64,000 nucleotides of DNA from Sphingomonas aerolata (GTDB lineage Bacteria > Pseudomonadota > Alphaproteobacteria > Sphingomonadales > Sphingomonadaceae), in NCBI RefSeq assembly GCF_003046295.1, contig NZ_PZZN01000001.1:434001-498000 (forward strand), given 5' to 3'. The notes under the pieces were generated by a model, which had not been told where the DNA came from, made no database searches, and was given only the letters and a program-made list of their open reading frames with translations. Made by a program: the position numbers and the translations under genes. Below are positions 26,228-34,046 of this stretch, piece by piece (position 1 is the first letter of the stretch; every line of letters begins with the position of its first letter).

Positions 26228-26686
26228 ATGATGCGTGTCTATCTGGTGGTCATCGACGAGTCGCCCGAGGCGGGTATCGCGTTGCGCTTTGCGGCGCGGC
26301 GCGCGGTGAAGACCGGCGGCGGCGTCGAGATCCTCACGCTGATCCCGCCGCAGGAATTCATCGCGTTCGGCGGCGTCCAGGCGACGATCGAGGAGGAGGC
26401 GCGGCTGCATGCCGAGGGCCTCGTCGCCGCCGCAGCGGGCACGCTGATCGAGGAATCGGATCTGCGCCCGTCGATCACCGTTCGCGAGGGCGAAGGCCCC
26501 AAGATCATCCGCGAGATGATCGCTGCCAACCCCAATATTGCCGCGCTGGTGCTCGGCGCCGCGGCGAGCGGTGCGCCGGGTGCGCTGATCGCGCATTTCT
26601 CCGGCACCGATGCGGGTGCGCTGCCCGTGCCGGTCATGATCATCCCGGGGTCGCTGACCAGCGAGGCGATCGACCGGCTCAGTTGA
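26228..26686 (+). CDS. Universal stress protein (UspA family)
   Basis: The 152-residue protein follows AGGGGAAT. It has the UspA fold elements VYLVVIDESPEAGIALRFAARRA at the start and GPKIIREMIAANPNIAALVLGAA in the C-terminal half, with a short form of the nucleotide-loop region (GAAASGAP). It is divergent from pdhC across 131 bp. Its role in stress survival is inferred from the family only. Confidence 0.85.
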   Translation: MMRVYLVVIDESPEAGIALRFAARRAVKTGGGVEILTLIPPQEFIAFGGVQATIEEEARLHAEGLVAAAAGTLIEESDLRPSITVREGEGPKIIREMIAANPNIAALVLGAAASGAPGALIAHFSGTDAGALPVPVMIIPGSLTSEAIDRLS

Positions 26687-26780
26687 CGGCGGCGGGAGAT
26701 GACGGAGGCGGAGGGCTAAACCGAGCGAATCCAACACTCCCCGCTTGAGCTCCCCGGCCGAAGCCGCCACGGTGACGCCG

Positions 26781-28064
26781 ATGCCGATCCTCGCCCTTCC
26801 GCTGCTCGCCGCAGCCGCCGCCGCGCTTCCCGCGCCCTCCGCCACCCGCCTCAAGGCCGATGTGACCGCGATGGTCGGGTTCGGCACGCGCCACACCGCA
26901 TCGACCACCACCGATCCTAAGCGCGGCATCGGTGCCGCACGCAGCTGGGCCGCGGCGCGCTTCACCGAGATCGGCCGCGCCTGTGGCGGCTGCGTCACGG
27001 TCGAGCGGATCGGCCGCACCGTGTCGGGGCCGCGCGCACCGACTGGCGTCTATGTCGAGGACGTGCTGGGCATCCAGAAGGGGCGCGACCCGAATCGCGT
27101 CGTGATCGTCGGCGCGCATATCGACAGCCGTGTGACCGACGTCATGAACGTGACGAGCGACGCGCCGGGCGCAAACGACAATGCATCGGGCGTTGCGCTG
27201 GTGCTCGAAGCCGCCCGCGCGCTGTCGAAGCGGCAGTTCGACGCGACCATCGTCTATGCGGTCTTCTCGGGTGAGGAACAGGGTCTGTGGGGCGCCGAGC
27301 TGCTCGCCGACACCGCCAAGGCGCGCGGCTGGACCGTCACCGCGATGCTCAACAACGACATTGTCGGCAACACGGTCGGCCAGGGCGGCGTCCGCATGGC
27401 GTCGAGCGTCCGCGTCTTTTCCGAAGGCATTCGCGCGTCCGAAGACCTTGCCGCGCAGATCGGTCGTCGCGCGGAGGGTGGCGAGGACGATGGCCCCAGC
27501 CGCGCGCTCGCCAAGACGATCGACGGCGTCGCGGGCACGATCCCCGGCGGGCTCGACGTGATGCTCGACCGTCGCCCCGACCGGTTCGGCCGCGGCGGCG
27601 ATCACGAACCCTTTCTGAAGCTCGGCTATCCCGCGGTGCGCTTCTCGGTCGCGGCGGAGAACTGGGATCGCCAGCATCAGGACCTGCGCACCGAAAACGG
27701 CGTCGACTATGGCGACACGATCGCCGGGATGGACTTCCCCTATCTGGCCAAGGTGACCGCGATCAACATCGCCACGCTCGCCCGCCTCGCCGCCGCGCCC
27801 GCGGCACCGGGCGACGTGTCGATCGCCGGTGCCCTGTCGCGCGACACCAAGGTCAAATGGGCCGCGGTTCCGGGTGCGGCAGGCTACCGAGTCCGCTGGC
27901 GGCGCAACGACACGCAGGACTGGAAGGACCTGCGCGACGTCACCAGCACCGAGACGCTGCTCGCCCAGACCCCCGTCGACGACCATTTCGTCGGCGTGTC
28001 CGCACTCGGCGCGGATGGCAGCGAGAGTGTCGTCAGTTTCGCGGGCCGCGAACGCCGCCGCTGA
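26781..28064 (+). CDS. Secreted M28 family zinc aminopeptidase with C-terminal Fn3-like domain
   Basis: The ATG at 26781 opens a signal peptide (MPILALPLLAAAAAALPAPS); an in-frame start exists at 26745. The M28 metal ligands are seen as VIVGAHIDS, GANDNASG, the Glu-Glu pair FSGEEQGLWG, NNDIVGN and GDHEPFLKLGYPAVRF. The last 90 residues (KVKWAAVPGAAGYRVRWRR onward) resemble a fibronectin type III domain, a common addition in secreted members. The 427-residue enzyme would remove N-terminal amino acids or dipeptides in the periplasm or outside the cell. The gene ends 3 bp before the convergent RcnB-like gene. Confidence 0.88.
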   Translation: MPILALPLLAAAAAALPAPSATRLKADVTAMVGFGTRHTASTTTDPKRGIGAARSWAAARFTEIGRACGGCVTVERIGRTVSGPRAPTGVYVEDVLGIQKGRDPNRVVIVGAHIDSRVTDVMNVTSDAPGANDNASGVALVLEAARALSKRQFDATIVYAVFSGEEQGLWGAELLADTAKARGWTVTAMLNNDIVGNTVGQGGVRMASSVRVFSEGIRASEDLAAQIGRRAEGGEDDGPSRALAKTIDGVAGTIPGGLDVMLDRRPDRFGRGGDHEPFLKLGYPAVRFSVAAENWDRQHQDLRTENGVDYGDTIAGMDFPYLAKVTAINIATLARLAAAPAAPGDVSIAGALSRDTKVKWAAVPGAAGYRVRWRRNDTQDWKDLRDVTSTETLLAQTPVDDHFVGVSALGADGSESVVSFAGRERRR

Positions 28065-28067
28065 GCG

Positions 28068-28925
28068 CTAGCGCGCCGACCCCAGTGTGCCGCCCCGCGT
28101 CCGGCCCGGTCCGCGACGCGGGGTCGTCCGCCGGTAGGTCACGGGTTCGGTGATATATTCGGTCGTCGTCGTGGTCGTCGTGACCGGCACCGACTGGACG
28201 GTGACCGTCGTCGTCCCGTCGCCGGCATAGGCTGTGCCGCCGGGATAGCCGCCGCCGGTCGTCGTCACGGTGGTCATCCCGTCGGGCGACACCCATGTCC
28301 CGCCACGCTGCTGGACGGGCGGCAATGGCTGGTCGCGATAGGCGGCCCCCGCAAAGTCCGGCGCCGCTTCGACGCGGGTCGTCACATAGGTCCGCCGCGT
28401 TACCGGCCGCGGCTGGCGGCGGGCATAGACCCGGTCGTCCGCCCGCCCGTCGAAGCTTTGCACGTCATAGCGCGGGGCGGCATCGCCTCCATTGGCGCCG
28501 TCCCATTCGACCCCGGCACGCGTATCGAAGATCGATCCCCGCGCATCGATCAGCACGGCGTCGTCATAATAGCGCGTCCAGCGATAGCCCGGCGGCGGCG
28601 GCGCGAGCCCATAGTCGCGCCAGTCGACGATCCCGAACCGCGGCGCGATCCAATAGGCCGGCAGCGCCCAGCCCCGGTACGGCCGACGATAACCGCTCCA
28701 GCCGCCCGGCGCGTTCGCCCCGGCCGACCAGCGACCATCGACGCTGCTGCCCCGGCGCGCGTCGCTGGACGCGGCGGGCTCCGGGCTTACGCTGACCACG
28801 CTGCGGGCAGGAACGGGATAGGTCGCACCGGGCCGCGATGCCCCGTCCGGACGCCGCTGCGCCTCGGCAGTCGTGCCCGCCGCCGACATGATCAGTGCGA
28901 GACCGACGATCACCTTCATGCGCAT
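28068..28925 (-). CDS. RcnB-like periplasmic protein with Thr-rich tail
   Basis: The 285-residue precursor follows AGGGGAGAAGATGTC and starts with a signal peptide (MKVIVGLALIMSAAGTTAEAQ). The core GWALPAYWIAPRFGIVDW, then LAPPPPGYRWTRYYDDAVLIDA, is the pattern of the RcnB family, best known for nickel/cobalt homeostasis in E. coli. The C-terminal part is low-complexity: Gly/Thr/Val-rich with a run of seven Thr (SVPVTTTTTTTEYI) and a basic RTTPRRGPGRTR end. No metal exporter is adjacent, so a nickel/cobalt role is not supported by context. Many sphingomonad RcnB-like proteins are likely general envelope proteins. Confidence 0.7.
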   Translation of the reverse strand: MRMKVIVGLALIMSAAGTTAEAQRRPDGASRPGATYPVPARSVVSVSPEPAASSDARRGSSVDGRWSAGANAPGGWSGYRRPYRGWALPAYWIAPRFGIVDWRDYGLAPPPPGYRWTRYYDDAVLIDARGSIFDTRAGVEWDGANGGDAAPRYDVQSFDGRADDRVYARRQPRPVTRRTYVTTRVEAAPDFAGAAYRDQPLPPVQQRGGTWVSPDGMTTVTTTGGGYPGGTAYAGDGTTTVTVQSVPVTTTTTTTEYITEPVTYRRTTPRRGPGRTRGGTLGSAR

Positions 28926-29055
28926 GACATCTTCTCCCCTGACGCACCGCACGCTTCGGGGCCGCGTCCTATGCTGACGCAGTGCGTACCAAAGCCGCCC
29001 TGGCACGGCCAGCCGCAACCCGGTCCCGATTCGGAGCAGGCGTCAGGTCCGGGCG

Positions 29056-29541
29056 TCAGCTGATCCGCGACGCCAGCAACGCGACCAGCGCTTCGCACCC
29101 GGCTGCATCCTCGGCATCGAACCGTGCAGGCTCGGGGCTGTCGAGATCGAGCACGCCAATCAGCCGCCCGTCACTGACGACCGGCACGACGAGCTCGGAC
29201 CGGCTCGCCGCGTCACAGGCGATATGCCCGGGAAACGCATGGACGTCCTCGACCAGCTGCGTCGTCCGCTCCGCCGCCGCGGTGCCGCAGACGCCCTTGC
29301 CCATCGCGATCCGGATACAGGCGACCTTGCCCTGGAACGGCCCCAGGACCAGCTCGCCCTCGACCGCACGGTAGAAGCCCGCCCAGTTGAGATCGGGCAG
29401 ATATTCCCAGACCAGCGCAGCCGCATTCGCCATGTTCGCGATCGGATCGCGCTCGTCCACGGTCACCGCGTCGAGCGCCGCGAGCAGGTCGCGGTACAGA
29501 TCGGCCTTCGAACCGCCGGAAATATCAAACTGGTACATCAT
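29056..29541 (-). CDS. msrC: Free methionine-(R)-sulfoxide reductase (GAF domain)
   Basis: The 161-residue GAF-domain protein carries three cysteines at residues 75, 85 and 109 (GKVACIRIAMGKGVCG and GHIACDAASRSELVVPV). Their spacing is 10 and 24 residues, as in the catalytic cysteines of E. coli fRMsr. The conserved ending VSDGRLIGVLDLDSPEPARFD also fits. It reduces free Met-R-sulfoxide in the cytoplasm using thioredoxin. The gene starts 17 bp after arfB on the same strand and is probably cotranscribed with arfB and the pseudouridine synthase gene. Confidence 0.93.
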   Translation of the reverse strand: MMYQFDISGGSKADLYRDLLAALDAVTVDERDPIANMANAAALVWEYLPDLNWAGFYRAVEGELVLGPFQGKVACIRIAMGKGVCGTAAAERTTQLVEDVHAFPGHIACDAASRSELVVPVVSDGRLIGVLDLDSPEPARFDAEDAAGCEALVALLASRIS

Positions 29542-29557
29542 CGCCTCTTGTCTGCGG

Positions 29558-29971
29558 TTAGTCTTCGCGAACCCGCCCGCGCCCGGCCTTGACCGAACTG
29601 CGGACCTTCTTCGTATCCACCCGCCGTGCCTTGGCGGCCCTGGACGGCTTGGTCTTGACCCGGTGCGCGTCGCGGTGCTGCGCCTGTGCGATCAGTTCGA
29701 GCACGCGGTCGCGCGCATCGGCGCGATTGGCCTCCTGCGTGCGAAACCGGCGCGCGGTGATGACCAGCACCCCCGCCGCGGTCATCCGGCTGCCCGCGAC
29801 CAGCCTCAGCCGCCGATAGGTTTCGGGGTGCAGGCCCAGCGCGAATATGTCGACGCGCAACTGGCACGCGGTCGCCACCTTGTTGACGTTCTGCCCGCCC
29901 GGCCCGGAGGCCGCGAGGAACTTCTCCTCGATCGCCCCCTCAAGCAGGGAGGCGTCGATCACGTCAGCCAT
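29558..29971 (-). CDS. arfB: Alternative ribosome-rescue factor / peptidyl-tRNA hydrolase ArfB
   Basis: The 137-residue protein has the class-I release-factor motif ASGPGGQNVNKVATACQL, with GGQ at residues 25-27, and a basic C-terminal tail (KTKPSRAAKARRVDTKKVR) that in ArfB/ICT1 enters the mRNA channel of stalled ribosomes. No codon-recognition domain is present, which separates it from RF1/RF2. The ATG at 29971 overlaps the stop of the upstream RluA-type gene by 8 bp, which sets the start. It rescues ribosomes stalled without a stop codon. Confidence 0.93.
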   Translation of the reverse strand: MADVIDASLLEGAIEEKFLAASGPGGQNVNKVATACQLRVDIFALGLHPETYRRLRLVAGSRMTAAGVLVITARRFRTQEANRADARDRVLELIAQAQHRDAHRVKTKPSRAAKARRVDTKKVRSSVKAGRGRVRED

Positions 29972-30689
29972 TATCGGGTTCGGGACGCGGATCCGGCGCG
30001 GGTGCGTCCTGCGGGGACGGCGTCGCCTCGACGCCCGGTTCCTCGCCGAAGCCCGCGGTCGCGAACCGTTCTGGCAGCGGCGCGATACCGACGACATCGG
30101 CCTTGCCCGGCCGCGGCACGACCAGCCGCTGCGCGTGGAGCATCATCCCCAGGCGATCCTTCTGGCCATAGACCGGATCCCCGACGACCGCTGCGCCGAG
30201 GCCCAGCGCGGCATGGACACGGATCTGATGCGTCCGCCCGGTCTGGGGGATGAATTCGACCAGCGAACGTCTGTCGCGGGTTGCGAGCACCCGCCAGCCG
30301 GTCCGCGCCGCCTTGCCCTTGGCGTCCTCGACCATCCGCCAGCCTTCTTCGGCGCTGCTGATCTTGCCGAGCGGCATGTCGATCGTCCCGGTCTCTTCGG
30401 CGGGGACGCCGTCGAGCACCGCGAGATAGCGCTTCGAGACCAGGCCCTGCTCGAACGCCTGCTGCAACCGCGCATGCGCCTTGGGATTGCGCGACAGCAA
30501 CAGGCAGCCGCTCGTGTCGCGATCGAGACGGTGCACCGGCATCGGCCAGCGCTGGAATCCGAATTTGAGACTTTCGAGATGATTCTCGAGGCTCAGCGAG
30601 CCGTCACGAGGCGGATCGACCGGCAGCCCGGCGGGCTTGTCGATGATCAGGGCCTCGCCGTCGAGGAAAAGTACGCGTTCACCATGCAT
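29964..30689 (-). CDS. RluA-family RNA pseudouridine synthase
   Basis: The 241-residue enzyme has the catalytic block HRLDRDTSGCLLL, with the active-site Asp at residue 56, then KRYLAVLDGV and the C-terminal PQTGRTHQIRVHAALGLGAAVVGDPVYG typical of RluA/RluC/RluD/TruC. It lacks an S4 domain and is shorter than RluC/D, closer to RluA-type enzymes. The target uridine cannot be read from the sequence. It overlaps the downstream arfB by 8 bp. The divergent M15 peptidase gene starts 46 bp away. Confidence 0.92.
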   Translation of the reverse strand: MHGERVLFLDGEALIIDKPAGLPVDPPRDGSLSLENHLESLKFGFQRWPMPVHRLDRDTSGCLLLSRNPKAHARLQQAFEQGLVSKRYLAVLDGVPAEETGTIDMPLGKISSAEEGWRMVEDAKGKAARTGWRVLATRDRRSLVEFIPQTGRTHQIRVHAALGLGAAVVGDPVYGQKDRLGMMLHAQRLVVPRPGKADVVGIAPLPERFATAGFGEEPGVEATPSPQDAPAPDPRPEPDNG

Positions 30690-30735
30690 GTGTCGCCCTT
30701 GCCAGCATCTGCGCCCGCATGCCAGAGCCCGCACG

Positions 30736-31491
30736 ATGTTGCGTAGCCCCTTAGTTCTTTCGTTGCTGCTGATCCCGGCCGCCGCCAATGCGCAACTCTG
30801 CGCCGGACAGAGCGCAGCGATCGCCGCCGATGGTCGCGCATTCGGGCATCTGCCTTACGGCGACGCCGCCCCGTCCGAGCTGGTCGCCACCCCGTCCGAC
30901 TTCGGCGTCCGCCAGACCTGCGTGGTCCGCCGCGACATGCTGCCCGACCTTCTCCGCCTGCTCGCTGCGGCCAAATCGGACCCGGCGGTGATGGGCGAAT
31001 TGCGCGGCCTGTCGTGCCAGCGTTCGATCGCGCAGCAGCGCAGCGTGTTCTGCCGCGAGTCGGGGACATCAGCGGCCGAGCGGGCGATCTCGGTCGCGCC
31101 GCCGGGCTATAGCGAACATTCGACCGGCTATGTCGTCGACTTCGCCATCCGGCCAGCCAATGGCTGTCGCGATGCCGAGGCGTGCATGGCGGCAACTCCC
31201 GCCGCGCGCTGGCTGCGCGCGAACGCGACGCGGTTCGGATTCGAACAATCCTTCCCCGGCGGGAACAAGCAGAACGTCAAATGGGAGCCATGGCACTGGC
31301 GCTGGGTCGGCGCGACCGCCGATGCACCCGGCGCGGCAAAGGCGCGCTTCGTGTTCGCCAGGGCGCGGCGGCTCTATCCCGCCGACCCGGCGATCCTGCC
31401 GCCCGCGCCCCCGCCGGTCGTCGCACCCGCGGTGCCGGCCGCGCCCGTCCCGGCGCTTCCGTCCGAAAAGGGCAAACGCCGCAAGCGCTGA
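30736..31491 (+). CDS. M15 family D-alanyl-D-alanine carboxypeptidase (VanY-like)
   Basis: The 251-residue precursor has a signal peptide (MLRSPLVLSLLLIPAAANAQ). The zinc motifs of M15B are SEHSTGYVVDFA and WEPWHWRWVG, and SCQRSIAQQRSVFCRESG is the substrate-loop region, here with a Cys pair. The C-terminus is a Pro/Ala/Val-rich tail ending in KGKRRKR, which could contact the envelope. It would trim the terminal D-Ala from peptidoglycan stem peptides. The gene is divergent from the pseudouridine synthase gene and convergent with wrbA. Confidence 0.88.
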   Translation: MLRSPLVLSLLLIPAAANAQLCAGQSAAIAADGRAFGHLPYGDAAPSELVATPSDFGVRQTCVVRRDMLPDLLRLLAAAKSDPAVMGELRGLSCQRSIAQQRSVFCRESGTSAAERAISVAPPGYSEHSTGYVVDFAIRPANGCRDAEACMAATPAARWLRANATRFGFEQSFPGGNKQNVKWEPWHWRWVGATADAPGAAKARFVFARARRLYPADPAILPPAPPPVVAPAVPAAPVPALPSEKGKRRKR

Positions 31492-31523
31492 TCCCCCCGG
31501 TCGCCCCGAGGGATCGTTCGCGC

Positions 31524-32123
31524 TTACTTCAGCTTCGCGGCCGTCTCGGCGATCCGCTTGCCCTGGTAGCGCGCACCGTCGAGTTCGACGCTGCTCGGCA
31601 TCCGGCTGCCGTCGCCATCCGAGATCGTCGTCGCGCCGTAGGGCGAGCCGCCCTTGACCGCGTCGACGCCCATCTGCCCCTGGAAGCCATAGTCCAGGCC
31701 GACAATCGTCATGCCGTGATGGAGCAGGTTGGTCAGGATCGAGAACAACGTCGTCTCCTGCCCGCCATGCTGGCTCGCAGTCGAGGTAAACGCACCGCCG
31801 ACCTTGCCGACCAGCGCGCCGGAGAACCACAGGCCGCCGGTCGTATCCCAGAAGGACGCCATCTGCGCAGGCATCCGCCCGAACCGGGTCGGCGCACCGA
31901 CGATGATCGCGTCATAGTCCTTCAGTGCATCGGGGCCCTCGATCTCGGCATGCGCGCTGTCGGTCTTGAAATGCGCCGACTCGACGACCGACTGCGGTGC
32001 GGTCTCGGCGACCCGGCGGATGTCGACTTCCGCGCCGCCCGCGCGCGCGCCTTCGGCGACGGCATCCGCCATCTGCTCGATATGGCCGTAGGACGAATAA
32101 TAGAGAACCAGAACCTTGGTCAT
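31524..32123 (-). CDS. wrbA: NAD(P)H:quinone oxidoreductase WrbA
   Basis: The 199-residue flavodoxin-like protein starts [18 protein letters not shown], the FMN phosphate loop. It has [21 protein letters not shown], the diagnostic WrbA segment [27 protein letters not shown] and the C-terminal [17 protein letters not shown]. It is a tetrameric FMN enzyme that reduces quinones by two electrons. The gene lies 65 bp downstream of the pirin gene on the same strand, opposite a LysR regulator, an arrangement common for quinone/electrophile response. Confidence 0.96.
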   Translation of the reverse strand: MTKVLVLYYSSYGHIEQMADAVAEGARAGGAEVDIRRVAETAPQSVVESAHFKTDSAHAEIEGPDALKDYDAIIVGAPTRFGRMPAQMASFWDTTGGLWFSGALVGKVGGAFTSTASQHGGQETTLFSILTNLLHHGMTIVGLDYGFQGQMGVDAVKGGSPYGATTISDGDGSRMPSSVELDGARYQGKRIAETAAKLK

Positions 32124-32142
32124 GTCAGTCTCCTCAAAGGCA

Positions 32143-32181
32143 GATCATCCCGGCACAGGCCGGAATGGTCACAGGATGATC
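32143..32181. repeat. Nested palindromic repeat between pirin and wrbA genes
   Basis: Outer arms GATCATCC (32143-32150) and GGATGATC (32174-32181) enclose an inner palindrome around CCGGCACAGGCCGG. It is a diverged member of the same ATCCCGGC-type family as the elements at 48824 and 51310. It may fold in the mRNA between the two genes. Confidence 0.65.
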
Positions 32182-32188
32182 GGTAAAA

Positions 32189-32908
32189 TTACTCGGAGTC
32201 CACCAGAACGATCTCGGCCTCGTCGAGTGCCGTGATCCGCACCGTCCGGCCGCCCGAAAGCGCCGCACCGTCGCGTGTGTTGATGGTCTCGTCGTCGATC
32301 GTGATCGCGCCGGTCGCCGGGACAAGATAGGCGTGACGCCCCTCGCCGACCGCATAGTCGACGCTGTCGCCCGCCTTCAGCGTCGCAGCCAGCACCCGGG
32401 CGTTCGCCCGGATCGGCAGCGCGTCGCCGTCATCGGCAAAGCTGCTTGCCAGCGTCACGAACTGCCCCGAGCGCTCGCCCTTGGGGAACGGCTTCGCACC
32501 CCAGCTTGGCGAACCACCCTTGCGGCTGGGCTCGATCCAGATCTGGAAGATCGTCGTCGTCTCGGGCTCCAGATTATACTCGGCATGGCGGACGCCCGAA
32601 CCGGCGCTCATCACCTGGACGTCGCCGGCCTCGGTGCGCCCCTTGTTGCCGAGCGAGTCCTGATGCGTGATCGCGCCGCTGCGGACATAGGTGATGATCT
32701 CCATGTCCTGGTGCGGATGCGGCGGAAAGCCCGAATTGGCGGCGATCTGATCGTCGTTCCAGACGCGGATCGCACCCCAGCCCATCCGCGCAGGATCATA
32801 ATAGCTCGCGAACGAGAAATGATGCCGCGCATTCAGCCAGCCATGATCGGCATGGCCCAGGCTGTCGAAGGGGCGGCGGTCTACGGTGTTGAGAGTCGTG
32901 GTCGTCAT
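32189..32908 (-). CDS. Pirin family protein (YhaK/YhhW-like quercetinase fold)
   Basis: The 239-residue double-cupin protein has the pirin metal site PPHPHQDMEIITYV and SAGSGVRHAEYN, together with the family start HFSFASYYDPARMGWGAIRVWNDD. The ATG at 32908 was chosen because it opens the conserved core; an upstream in-frame start at 32998 would cover the intergenic promoter. Pirins bind iron and some have quercetin dioxygenase activity or act as redox sensors. It is likely cotranscribed with wrbA and controlled by the divergent LysR regulator. Confidence 0.92.
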   Translation of the reverse strand: MTTTTLNTVDRRPFDSLGHADHGWLNARHHFSFASYYDPARMGWGAIRVWNDDQIAANSGFPPHPHQDMEIITYVRSGAITHQDSLGNKGRTEAGDVQVMSAGSGVRHAEYNLEPETTTIFQIWIEPSRKGGSPSWGAKPFPKGERSGQFVTLASSFADDGDALPIRANARVLAATLKAGDSVDYAVGEGRHAYLVPATGAITIDDETINTRDGAALSGGRTVRITALDEAEIVLVDSE

Positions 32909-32971
32909 GAGAGGTCTCCACTTGTTGGCACCAAGATAGACACTGGCATCGCACCGTAAATAGAAACGCTG

Positions 32972-32986
32972 GAAACCGATCGTTTC
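32972..32986. promoter_or_regulatory. Candidate LysR-type operator in divergent promoter
   Basis: GAAAC (32972-32976), a 5-nt spacer and GTTTC (32982-32986) form a dyad in the 112-bp gap between the pirin and LysR genes. A third GAAAC lies just left of it (32963-32967). LysR regulators usually bind such dyads in divergent promoters. This is prediction only. Confidence 0.35.
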
Positions 32987-33020
32987 GATTGCTAGCAAAC
33001 GTCACCGCTGCGGAGAGTGA

Positions 33021-33917
33021 ATGATGCGCCTTCCCGACCTCGAAGCCTGGGCGATCTTTGCCAGCGTTGTCGAACATCGCTCGTTCAGCGCCGCCGCCGA
33101 CGCGATCGGACTGAGCAAGGCGACCGTATCCAAGGCGATCACCCGGCTCGAGGCGCATCTCGGCCAGTCGCTGTTTCATCGCACCTCGCGCCGTCTCGCG
33201 CTGACCGAAGCGGGCAAGCCGCTTGCCGAGCACGCCGCGCGGATCCTCGGCGAAGCGCGCCTCGCAGAGGAGTCGGCGAACGATGCCGCGAGCGCGCCGA
33301 CGGGTCGCGTGCGGCTGGCCGCGCCGATGAGCTTCGGGATTACCAATGTCGCGCCGCTGCTGGCCGAGTTCCTGGCCGCGCATCCCGGCATCGAGATCGA
33401 CCTGCATCTGTCCGACGCGCGAGTCGACATCGTCGCGGAAGGGTTCGACGTGGCGTTGCGGATCGCCGAGCTGCCCGACAGTTCCCTGCGCGCGCGACGG
33501 CTGTGCAGCATCCAGGCGCACACCGTCGCCGCGCCTGCCTATCTGGCGGCGCACGGAACGCCGACGCATCCCGCGCAGCTCGGCGAACACCGCCTGATCG
33601 GCTATTCGAACGTCGTCGGGCCCTGGCGGTTTCAGCGCCCCGGCGAAAGCGACGTTTCGGTGCGGTTGCAGGGTCAGCTCACCGCCAATAGCGGCGAGGC
33701 GGTCGTCCCGGCGCTCGTCGCCGGTCTCGGCATCGCGCGGCTGCCCCATTTCATCATCGAGGCGCAGCTCGCGTCCGGTGCGCTGGTAACGCTGCTCGAC
33801 GACTGGGCGCCCGCACCGATCGGCCTCCACCTGCTGACCCCGCCCAGCCCGCTCCGCCCGGCCCGGGTCGAGGCGCTCATCGCGTTCCTCGGCGCACGGC
33901 TTCGCGACCCCGGCTGA
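33021..33917 (+). CDS. LysR family transcriptional regulator
   Basis: The 298-residue protein has the N-terminal winged helix-turn-helix (LEAWAIFASVVEHRSFSAAA, LSKATVSKAITRLEAHLGQ, LFHRTSRRLALTEAG) and a periplasmic-binding-protein-like effector domain (GRVRLAAPMSFGITNVAPLL onward). Two ATGs in tandem (33021, 33024) follow CGGAGAGTGA. It is divergent from the pirin-wrbA pair, which it probably regulates in response to a quinone or electrophile; the ligand is unknown. Confidence 0.95.
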   Translation: MMRLPDLEAWAIFASVVEHRSFSAAADAIGLSKATVSKAITRLEAHLGQSLFHRTSRRLALTEAGKPLAEHAARILGEARLAEESANDAASAPTGRVRLAAPMSFGITNVAPLLAEFLAAHPGIEIDLHLSDARVDIVAEGFDVALRIAELPDSSLRARRLCSIQAHTVAAPAYLAAHGTPTHPAQLGEHRLIGYSNVVGPWRFQRPGESDVSVRLQGQLTANSGEAVVPALVAGLGIARLPHFIIEAQLASGALVTLLDDWAPAPIGLHLLTPPSPLRPARVEALIAFLGARLRDPG

Positions 33918-34004
33918 ACCGCGCTGGCTGGACCCCGACGGAACCCCCTACGGAACAATGCTCGCCGCCAGGCTATTGCTGTGAGTCACCACGGAAGGAT
34001 GTCG

Positions 34005-34046
34005 ATGCTCCCCTACCAGACCGCGCCCCGGGCCCGCCGCGCATGA
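34005..34046 (+). CDS. Possible 13-codon leader ORF coupled to zwf
   Basis: An ATG at 34005 (another in frame at 33999) follows GGAAGGATGTCG, the only good ribosome-binding sequence before zwf. It encodes MLPYQTAPRARRA and ends in a TGA that overlaps the zwf ATG (ATGA). zwf itself has no clear ribosome-binding site, so its translation may depend on this small ORF. The peptide is Arg/Pro-rich and could also act as a leader. It could equally be chance. Confidence 0.35.
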   Translation: MLPYQTAPRARRA

